Shown here: positions 34,748 to 41,788 of the stretch, in pieces
Position numbering within the stretch: position 1 is the first letter of the stretch
Layout: the number at the start of each line of letters is the position of its first letter
Source of the DNA: Firm-04 sp045600205
GTDB taxonomy: Bacteria; Bacillota; Clostridia; Oscillospirales; Ruminococcaceae
Direction: 5' to 3'
Length of the DNA stretch: 64,000 bases
NCBI GenBank assembly: GCA_045600205.1
Contig: JAZRXM010000038.1
Coordinates: 47,436-111,435 of the forward strand
Program-made: the position numbers and the translations under genes
The notes under the pieces: model-generated
Told to the model about the DNA's origin: nothing
Seen by the model: only the letters and a program-made list of their open reading frames with translations
The model's database searches: none

Positions 34748-35869
34748 ATGCTGGAATCGGAACTGCCGACCCCATGTTATCTGATAGATCAAGCCAAACT
34801 GAAAAGCAATCTTTTGATTCTGAACAATCTGCGCAAAAAAACAGGCTGCAAGATTCTTTATGCACAGAAAGCGTTTTCCTCATTTCCTTTTTATCAGCTG
34901 ATTGCCCGCTATGTTGACGGAACATCGTCTGTTTCTTCATACGAAGCACAGCTTGCGCATCTCTATTTTCACGGAGAAAACCACGTTTTTGAAACTGCCT
35001 ACCGCGCCGATGAAATGGAAACCATCTGCGATATCTGCGACCACGTCATTTTCAATTCCCCTGTCCAGCTTGCCATGTACGGCGAACAGGCAAAGGCAAA
35101 CGGATGCTCCGTCGGTTTGCGCATCAATCCGGAATATCTTTCGCAGCAAATGGAGGAATTTGACCCCTGTGCGCCAATGTCCCGTCTGGGCACGACACTG
35201 CTGCGTTTCCCCGCAAACCGTTTTCATCTGCTGTCGGGTCTGCACGTTCACGCGCTCTATGAGCAGAACGCCGATGCACTCGAAGCACTGGTGGATTCCA
35301 TTATTGAAAAATTCGGCGGCTGCCTTTCCAGTCTGGATTGGATCAATCTGGGCGGCGGTCATCATATCACCCGCGAAGGCTATCAGCTTGATCGTCTGGA
35401 AGCGATCATCAATCGCCTGCAAAATGATTACGGTCTGACCGTTTACCTCGAACCGGGCGAAGCAATCGTCTGGGAGGCAGGCTATTTCATCACGACGGTC
35501 CTCGATGTTGTCGATAACGGAATGCCGATCGCCATACTGGATTCCTCTGCGGTTTGCCACGCGCCCGATATCACCGAGCTGAATTATCATCCGCCGCTGA
35601 TCGGTGCGGAAGGACCCGGCGTTTTGCCGTATACCGTCCGTCTGGGCGGCAGAAGCTGCCTGCCGGAAGATATCTTCGGCGACTATTCTTTCGACCATCC
35701 GCTGGATATCGGTGAACGGCTGGTATTCCGCGATATGGCGATCAACACACTCACCAAAGCTACCATGTACACAGGAATGGATATGCCCTCCGTGGCAGTG
35801 CGTGCCGCTGACGGAAGCTGTCGTGTCCTGCGCACTTTCTCCTTTGAGGACTACAAAAACCGTTTCTGA
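34748..35869 (+). CDS. nspC: Carboxynorspermidine/carboxyspermidine decarboxylase
   Basis: PLP enzyme of the alternative polyamine route, decarboxylating carboxy(nor)spermidine. 373 aa with TPCYLIDQAKLKSNL, the PLP-lysine in KILYAQKAFSSF, GLHVHALYEQNADAL, LGGGHHIT, YLEPGEAIVWEAGYF, LDSSAVCHAPD and GRSCLPEDIFGDYSF. AGGAGGG precedes the ATG. The usual partner, carboxyspermidine dehydrogenase, is not next to it in this window. Its end is 84 bp before feoB, with no clear terminator between, so the two may share a transcript. Confidence 0.93.
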   Translation: MLESELPTPCYLIDQAKLKSNLLILNNLRKKTGCKILYAQKAFSSFPFYQLIARYVDGTSSVSSYEAQLAHLYFHGENHVFETAYRADEMETICDICDHVIFNSPVQLAMYGEQAKANGCSVGLRINPEYLSQQMEEFDPCAPMSRLGTTLLRFPANRFHLLSGLHVHALYEQNADALEALVDSIIEKFGGCLSSLDWINLGGGHHITREGYQLDRLEAIINRLQNDYGLTVYLEPGEAIVWEAGYFITTVLDVVDNGMPIAILDSSAVCHAPDITELNYHPPLIGAEGPGVLPYTVRLGGRSCLPEDIFGDYSFDHPLDIGERLVFRDMAINTLTKATMYTGMDMPSVAVRAADGSCRVLRTFSFEDYKNRF

Positions 35870-35953
35870 CACGATACACCATTTCCCGCGCTGTCGCATA
35901 TGCTGACCATGACAGGATTTTCCTGTTTCGGAGCATTGCGAAAGGGTGAGAAC

Positions 35954-37573
35954 ATGGAATCTTTATCCACACGAGAAACACTTGCTGATCTGCCGCTTGG
36001 TGCATCGGCAGTTGTCACGCATATTACCACAGAGCCGACGATGACGATGCGGCTTGCGCAGTTCGGATTGATTCCCGATACGCAGATTGAATGCGTACTG
36101 CGCAGCGGCAACGGAGCGTCGGCTGCGTTTTCCGTCAGGGGCGTTGTAATTGCTCTGCGGGAACAGGACTGCAAAAACATCCACATCCGGCAGAACATCA
36201 GCCGCCGCACGGAATACACTATGCTGCTGGTTGGCAACCCGAATGTCGGCAAAAGCACAGTTTTCAATGCATTGACAGGACTTCGGCAGCATACGGGAAA
36301 CTGGTGCGGCAAAACCGTTGAGGGCGCAAAAGGCACGTTTTTCCACGGCGGACAGACCGTCACGCTGCTGGATACCCCGGGGACATATGCCTTGCAAACA
36401 GACATTGCGGAGGAACGTGCCACCGCAGATGCCGTAGCAGAAATACCGCATGACTGCGTAATTTGCGTGTGTGACGCAACCGCTTTGGAGCGCGGTCTGA
36501 TTCTGGTGCTGGAGCTGCTTTCCATGCATCGCCGAGTGGTGCTGTGTGTCAACCTCATGGATGAAGCAACGGCACGCGGCATTCGTGTGGATATCGAGAA
36601 ATTATCGCAGCAGCTTGGTATTCCTGTGGTCGGTGTCACGGCACGAAAGAAAAAAACACTGGCACCGCTGGTCGATGCCGCAATGTCAGTCTGTGAATCG
36701 CCGCAAAATCACGATGCTGCGCCTTTATTCACATATCCCGCCGCTGTGGAACACCTCCTTGCACCGCTTGCAGATGCCATTGACAAGGTACTGCCCGCAC
36801 AGGCGATTCTTTCCCCGCGCTTTCTCGCCCTGCAACTGTTGATATGTGAAAATCCGCAGAACAACGTGTTTTTCACTGAGAATCAGGAAATCAGGCAGGC
36901 ATATGACGCCGCCCGTGCCGCAATGGGATCCGCACAAATCACACAACAGGAAATGGCAAAGGTCTGCCATGCCGCTGCGGTACTGAAAGCGGCTTCTGTC
37001 GCCAAAAATACGGTAAACTGCCCAGCCGGTGCCGCCACCCGCGACCGCAAAATCGACCGCATTGTGACAAGCAGAGCATTCGGCATCCCGCTGATGTGCC
37101 TGCTCCTGATTTTTGTATTCTGGCTGACCATTCAAGCGGCAAATGTTCCATCCGCATGGCTATCGTCATTTTTCTCATGGATATGTACTCAATCGGCGTT
37201 ACTGCTGGATAACCTGCACGCCCCGTGGTGGCTGAAAGGCGCAATCGTGGACGGCATTTTCCGCGGGACAGGGTGGGTCATTTCAGTGATGCTGCCGCCT
37301 ATGGCGATTTTCTTTCCGCTTTTCACTTTGCTCGAAGATGCTGGACTTTTGCCGCGCATTGCATTCTGCGCAGACCACTGTTTTGCGAACTGCCGTGCCT
37401 GTGGAAAACAATCGCTGACCATGGCAATGGGCTTCGGCTGCAATGCCGTCGGCGTGACCGAATGCCGTATCATTGACAGCAAGCGTGAACGATTGATTGC
37501 CATTTTAACTAACAGCTTTGTTCCATGTAACGGCAGATTCCCGCCGCGTTTGGGCTACATACAGAAAGGATGA
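35954..37573 (+). pseudogene. feoB: 5' part of interrupted feoA-feoB fusion (Fe2+ transporter)
   Basis: N-terminal 539 aa of a ferrous-iron importer, cut by an inserted element. A FeoA-like SH3 domain (about 7-80) is fused to the FeoB G domain: GNPNVGKST (94-102, G1), NWCGKTVEG (switch I), DTPGTY (G3), NLMD (G4) and VTARKKK (G5 region). Membrane helices of the gate region follow, then SFVPCNGRFP at 519-530. From there the frame runs into element DNA and stops after PRLGYIQKG. The remainder lies at 40967-41680. The rest of the gene has no other lesion, so this is a reversible interruption rather than decay (inference). The ATG follows AAAGGGTGAG. Confidence 0.93.
37517..37562 (+). other. attL: attL: left junction of the feoB-inserted element
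   Basis: Left of the central TT (37538-37539) is feoB sequence (AACGGCAGA). Right of it is the element arm CCGCCGCGTTTGGGCTACAT (37541-37560), the inverse complement of the arm at the other junction (19 of 20 bases). Confidence 0.85.
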
Positions 37574-37578
37574 TTGAC

Positions 37579-38745
37579 ATGATTTCCCTCTTAGCAAAGC
37601 GATTTATCAAGAATTATCAGGACTATGCACAACCGCCTGTCCGCAAAGGCTACGGCATCTTATGCTCAGTGGTTGGCATTCTGCTCAATATTTTACTTGG
37701 TATCGCCAAATTCGTGGCAGGTACGCTCAGCGGCTCCATCGCCATCACCGCCGACGCCACCAACAACCTCTCCGATGCGGCGTCCTCGCTGATTACCCTC
37801 ATCGGCTTCTGGTTCAGCGGGAAAGCACCCGACCCCGAACATCCCTTTGGACACGGCAGAATCGAGTATCTGGCAGGGCTTGCGGTTTCCATGCTCATCC
37901 TGTGGATGGGCGCAGATCTGGGCATTTCGTCCATCAAAAAACTGTTTCACCCCGAAGAAATCGAGGGCGGGGCGGTCGTTATCATAATTCTCGCGGCGTC
38001 GATTCTCGTGAAACTGTATATGTGGTATTACAACAAGCAGACTGCGAAAAAGATTGATTCTGCTGCAATGTCCGCAACTGCCGCTGACAGCATCAGTGAC
38101 GCGGTTTCCACGCTGGTCGTTTTGGTCTGCACGATTCTCGCAATCACAACCGGTCTTCACGCGGACGGCATTTGCGGTATTTTTGTTTCCGTGCTGATTC
38201 TGCGCACCGGCATTGAAGCAGCAAAGGATACCATTTCGCCGCTGCTTGGCGAGCCGCCAACCAAAGAATTCGTCGAGAGCATCGAAAAGCTCGTACTTTC
38301 AGATGAAAAAATTGTCGGTGTGCATGACCTTGTGGTGCATAACTATGGTCCCGGTCGCCTGATGATCTCGCTGCACGCCGAAGTCCCCGGGAATGAAGAC
38401 ATCTTCCTTTTGCACGATTCTATTGACAATATCGAGCGAGAACTCGCCAAAAAATTCCAATGCGAAGCGGTCATCCACATGGACCCCATTGCCGCAAACG
38501 ACGAGGCAGTTGCCGCAATGCGCCGTGCCGTTGCCGAAGAAATCAAAAAGATTGACGAAATCATCACGATTCACGATTTTCGCATGGTGCAGGGTCCGAC
38601 ACACACAAATCTGATTTTCGACGCAGTTGTGCCGTTTTCATTTCATTTATCCGATGACGAACTGAAAGCGGAAATCGACAGGCACATTACGGAGAACTTC
38701 GAACATTGCTTTGCAGTCGTTAAAATTGATAAATCTTATGTCTGA
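37579..38745 (+). CDS. Cation diffusion facilitator (metal exporter), element cargo
   Basis: 388-aa CDF transporter that would export a divalent metal by proton antiport. Six membrane helices lie within about 25-215, then a C-terminal metal-sensing ferredoxin-like domain (about 225-300) and an extra tail. Helix 2 has TADATNNLSDAASS (NxxxD) and helix 5 ATAADSISDAVST (DxxxD). The DxxxD, rather than HxxxD, in helix 5 is typical of Mn- or Fe-type rather than Zn-type CDFs (known family trend; the metal here is inferred). AGAAAGGA lies 8 nt before ATG 37579; the upstream ATG at 37570 has no spacing. It is read from feoB when integrated and from the recombinase when circular. Confidence 0.93.
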   Translation: MISLLAKRFIKNYQDYAQPPVRKGYGILCSVVGILLNILLGIAKFVAGTLSGSIAITADATNNLSDAASSLITLIGFWFSGKAPDPEHPFGHGRIEYLAGLAVSMLILWMGADLGISSIKKLFHPEEIEGGAVVIIILAASILVKLYMWYYNKQTAKKIDSAAMSATAADSISDAVSTLVVLVCTILAITTGLHADGICGIFVSVLILRTGIEAAKDTISPLLGEPPTKEFVESIEKLVLSDEKIVGVHDLVVHNYGPGRLMISLHAEVPGNEDIFLLHDSIDNIERELAKKFQCEAVIHMDPIAANDEAVAAMRRAVAEEIKKIDEIITIHDFRMVQGPTHTNLIFDAVVPFSFHLSDDELKAEIDRHITENFEHCFAVVKIDKSYV

Positions 38746-38765
38746 AATGCCAACGGAGGTGCGCT

Positions 38766-39587
38766 ATGAATCTGCGCTGTCCAATTTGTGAAAATCCTCT
38801 TATCTCCGAAGAAAAACGATACATCTGTGAAAAAGGGCACTGCTTTGACCGTGCCAAATCGGGATATGTCAATCTGCTTCAACGGCAAAGCAGCCGCACC
38901 CGAGGCGATGACCCTGCCATGGTTGCGGCGCGCCGTGCGTTTCTCGATGCGGGGTTCTATCGCCCGCTGCTGGATGCCATTGTCGCCGCGCTGAGTGCCG
39001 AATCGCCCCGTTCCATCGCCGATATCGGCTGCGGGGAAGGCTGGTACTCCTGTAATCTCGTGGAATCGTTGCATCAAAACGGCATAGATGCGTCACTTTG
39101 CGGATTTGATATTTCCGCAGATGCCCTGCGTTTTGCCGCCAATCGTACCAAATCCATGCAACTTTCAAATGTCCAATGGGCGGTCGCATCCATCAATCGT
39201 CTGCCGCTTGCGGACGGCGTCTGCGATGCCATGCTGAATTTGTTTGCGCCCTGTGAGCCTGTCGAATTTGCGCGTATCACCAAGAAAAACGGTCTGCTGT
39301 TACGCGCAGTGCCGCTGGAAAAACATCTTTGGCAGCTCAAAGAGGCAGTCTATCCGCAGCCATATGAAAATCGTCCTGTTATCGAAGCACCTGCTGGATT
39401 TTCATTGGAATCCGTACAGCGAATCGAAACCGAAATCACGGTCACGGGACAGGATTTGCAGAATTTGTTTGCGATGACGCCGTATGTCCGCAAGACCTCG
39501 CCTGCGGATGCCGCAAAGCTCGCGGCAATGAAAAAACTGACGACGCAGCTTGCTTTTGGGCTTCTGCTTTGCCGCAAATGCTCGTAA
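38766..39587 (+). CDS. RlmA-type 23S rRNA guanine-N1 methyltransferase, element cargo
   Basis: 273 aa. An N-terminal zinc finger (CPICENPLISEEKRYICEKGHCFD) is followed by the AKSGYVNLL block typical of RlmA/TlrB, then a Rossmann methylase with IADIGCGEGWYSCNL, GFDISADALRFAA and LNLFAPCEPVEFARI. RlmA(I) modifies G745, and RlmA(II)/TlrB G748, of 23S rRNA; the latter contributes to tylosin-type macrolide resistance. Which site applies here cannot be told. Start ATG follows ACGGAGG, 20 bp after the CDF stop. It lies inside the element. Confidence 0.9.
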   Translation: MNLRCPICENPLISEEKRYICEKGHCFDRAKSGYVNLLQRQSSRTRGDDPAMVAARRAFLDAGFYRPLLDAIVAALSAESPRSIADIGCGEGWYSCNLVESLHQNGIDASLCGFDISADALRFAANRTKSMQLSNVQWAVASINRLPLADGVCDAMLNLFAPCEPVEFARITKKNGLLLRAVPLEKHLWQLKEAVYPQPYENRPVIEAPAGFSLESVQRIETEITVTGQDLQNLFAMTPYVRKTSPADAAKLAAMKKLTTQLAFGLLLCRKCS

Positions 39588-39666
39588 GCAGCGCATCCAA
39601 CGCTGCACCGTCGCAGGGCTGTTTTCCGTGGATCACAGTCACCTGAATTTTACGTATTTTCGGCAT
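39442..39666 (-). CDS. Possible small protein divergent from the recombinase
   Basis: 74-aa frame starting MPKIRKIQVTVIHGKQPCDGA, with GGGAGG 8-9 nt before the ATG. It is divergent from the recombinase by 59 bp, and its later half is antisense to the end of the rlmA-like gene. Only the first 30 or so residues look protein-like (alternating basic and hydrophobic). It could be a small regulator such as a directionality factor, or chance. No family recognised. Confidence 0.35.
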   Translation of the reverse strand: MPKIRKIQVTVIHGKQPCDGAALDALLTSICGKAEAQKQAASSVFSLPRALRHPQARSCGHTASSQTNSANPVP

Positions 39667-39725
39667 ATTACTATCCTCCCATCCCATAAAATGCAGTACA
39701 GCATATGCGGACGGGAGGATTTTTT

Positions 39726-41042
39726 ATGTACGCAGCCATTTACTGCCGAAAATCGGTCAACACGCAGCGCGGTGAATCGATGCAGAGCCAGCTTGCCCAT
39801 TGCCGTGCTTATCTTGCAACTCACAGGTCGCAGGAAGATGCAGCAAATGCGTGGATTTATCAAGATGAAGGATACTCAGGAGCAGCAATGCAGCGTCCCG
39901 GCATGCAGCGACTTTTGGCGGATATCCGCTCCCACCTGATTTCGTGCGTGGTCTGCTACCGTTTGGACCGCATTAGTCGCAGCGTGGCGGATTTTACCGC
40001 GCTGATGAACGATTTTTCCAGATGCCGCGTGGATTTTCTATGTGCCAGCGAGGAATTTGACACCGCCAAGCCCATGGGACGCGCCATGCTCTACATTGCG
40101 TCCGTTTTCTCGCAACTGGAGCGCGAAACCCTTGCTGAGCGCGTCCGCGACAATATGTATACGCTTGCAGCGGATGGACGTTGGCTTGGCGGTACGCCGC
40201 CCTACGGCTTTCGCATTTTACGCAGCCCGCCGCCAAACCCACAATCCCGCCTGATACCGAACCCTGATGAGCAGATTGTTTTGCAGCGAATTTTCTTGCA
40301 TTATCGAACATATCACGATTTGCAGCTTTTGGCTGATTCGCTTTCTGACTGCCGCAACCGCCTCGGCAATCCATTTTCCGTGCGGTATCTGCGGGCGATT
40401 CTGCGCAATCCCGTGTATGCTGCTGCCGATTCCGACACAGCCGCATATCTAAATGAAATCGGCACAGATACAAGCTTTGGCAGCAGTCCGACAGATGGCA
40501 TTCTCCTGTACGGCAAGCGTCCCAATCACGGCGATGCCGCCCCGCTCGCTGCAATCGGCGGACAGCCCGCGCTGCTGACAGGAAAAGAGTGGGTGTCATG
40601 GCAGAAAAATCTCGCAACAAAGCCAAAATTGCAGCATACGAATGCAGCACTTCTGCGTGGTATTCTCTCCTGCGACATTTGCGGTACGGCAATGATGCCG
40701 AAACAGCGAACAAATCGTGCAGGACAGTTTGACTACATCTGCAAAGGGAAACGGCAAAATCATAGCTGTTCCTGCAAAAATCTGGTTGGGCTCGCCGCAG
40801 ATGCCGCCGTATGGGATACCCTTTGCGCAGAACTGCATTTGCCAGAAACCGTCCGAAACGCGCGCTTTTCTGACCGTCGTGCGGTGCTGGTTCTTGTCGT
40901 ACAACAGCTTACATGGAACGGCACATCGCTGAACCTCATGCTTCGATGTACCCCAAACGCGGCGGATTTCCGTCGCTGCTGGCAATTTCAGGAATTTTCT
41001 TCGCAGGACGCATGGGAAAACTCGGAGCAGCGTGTGTTTTGA
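39726..41042 (+). CDS. Large serine recombinase of the feoB element
   Basis: 438 aa in the integrated state. Resolvase domain with catalytic Ser10 in YCRKSVNTQ, the Arg-containing VVCYRLDRISRSVADF, and SQLERETLAERVRDNM (long E helix). Then come a recombinase domain (GWGGTPPYGFRIL-type WLGGTPPYGFRI) and a zinc-ribbon region (CDICG...YICKGKRQNHSCSC, about 320-355). It is short for the family and the coiled coil is not obvious. GGGAGG precedes ATG 39726. The frame crosses the attachment site: the last 24 residues are encoded by feoB DNA. In the circular form the frame would instead end with 12 element residues (SRRVWATYRKDD, 426 aa). Confidence 0.94.
   Translation: MYAAIYCRKSVNTQRGESMQSQLAHCRAYLATHRSQEDAANAWIYQDEGYSGAAMQRPGMQRLLADIRSHLISCVVCYRLDRISRSVADFTALMNDFSRCRVDFLCASEEFDTAKPMGRAMLYIASVFSQLERETLAERVRDNMYTLAADGRWLGGTPPYGFRILRSPPPNPQSRLIPNPDEQIVLQRIFLHYRTYHDLQLLADSLSDCRNRLGNPFSVRYLRAILRNPVYAAADSDTAAYLNEIGTDTSFGSSPTDGILLYGKRPNHGDAAPLAAIGGQPALLTGKEWVSWQKNLATKPKLQHTNAALLRGILSCDICGTAMMPKQRTNRAGQFDYICKGKRQNHSCSCKNLVGLAADAAVWDTLCAELHLPETVRNARFSDRRAVLVLVVQQLTWNGTSLNLMLRCTPNAADFRRCWQFQEFSSQDAWENSEQRVF
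40946..40990 (+). other. attR: attR: right junction of the feoB-inserted element
   Basis: Element arm ATGTACCCCAAACGCGGCGG (40946-40965), then A and the central TT (40967-40968), then feoB sequence TCCGTCGCTGCTGGC. An ATG within the arm (40946) is in frame with the feoB remainder, but no ribosome binding site is evident. Confidence 0.85.
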
Positions 41043-41680
41043 CCTGTCTGGTCGCACTGGGCGTCTTGTTTACCATGCTGACGTCATGGCTGCTTGGGCG
41101 CACGCTCCTGAAAGGCGAGCCATCCTCATTTGTACTCGAAATGCCGCCGTATCGCCGCCCGCAGATTGGAAAAGTCATTGTTCGCTCAGTGCTGGACCGC
41201 ACAATTTTTGTCCTTGGCAGAGCCATAATGACGGCTGCACCCGTCAGCCTGCTGATCTGGTGTATGGCAAACATCCGTCTGCAAGACGCCTCTCTGCTGC
41301 AATCTGCGGCACAACTTCTCTCACCGATCGGTATGCTGCTTGGTATGGATGGCACGATTCTACTTGGTTTTCTGCTTGGTCTGCCTGCAAATGAGATTGT
41401 CCTGCCTGTTGCCGTCACCGCTTATCTGGGCGCATCAAGGCTCACCGATTTTGGCTCTGCGGACGCCCTTTGTACCCTTCTGACTGCCAACGGCTGGACG
41501 CTTTGTACCGCCGCCTGCTTCCTGATTCTGACGCTGTTTCACTCGCCTTGCGCCACCACCCTGCTGACCATTCACAAGGAAACAGGCAGCCGAAAATGGA
41601 CACTCGCCGCATTCCTGCTTCCGACCGCTATCGGCATTTTGCTGTGTATGCTCCTGCGTTCCTTGTATATTCTGCTCTAA
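40967..41680 (+). pseudogene. feoB: 3' part of interrupted feoB
   Basis: Encodes the last 237 or so residues of the Fe2+ transporter: FPSLLAISGIFFAGRMGK, several membrane helices, and the typical FeoB C-terminal landmarks GMDGTILLGFLLGLPANEIVLP and HSPCATTLLTIHKETGSRKW. It is in the same frame as the 5' part once the element is removed, giving about 765 aa, a normal length for a FeoA-FeoB fusion. In the integrated state it lacks its own start and ribosome binding site, so iron import through this protein should be off unless the halves are made separately (inference). Confidence 0.93.
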
Positions 41681-41716
41681 TCGCGCTGTTTTTCTGAAAT
41701 TCTTGGAATTTCCCCT

Positions 41717-41744
41717 TGCATTTTGACGGAAACTATGATAAAAT
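41717..41744 (+). promoter_or_regulatory. Possible promoter of the GH94 gene
   Basis: TTGCAT (41717-41722), 16 bp, TAAAAT (41739-41744). A moderate match. Confidence 0.45.
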
Positions 41745-41788
41745 AAGCTAGATACTGCATGTATCCTATTTTTGTGGAGGAGATTCTC

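Larger units (their letters stand above)
37538..40966 (+). mobile_element. 3,429-bp serine-recombinase element inserted in feoB
   Basis: Compact integrative element of three plus-strand genes (CDF exporter, rlmA-like methylase, large serine recombinase) between attL and attR. Boundaries were set from three facts. FeoB resumes in frame across the gap (CNGRFP then SLLAISGIFF). The two inner ends are 20-bp inverse complements, giving a palindromic attP when joined around A-TT-C. And joining the ends makes the recombinase frame stop one base before the exporter start. There is no target duplication beyond the shared GATT and scattered identical bases, as expected for large serine recombinases. 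Whether it excises is untested. Confidence 0.88.

Noticed and set aside
35954..37573. feoB as a simple nonsense or frameshift pseudogene
   Set aside because: The missing C-terminal half is intact and in frame 3.4 kb downstream, and the gap is bounded by recombinase-type junctions.
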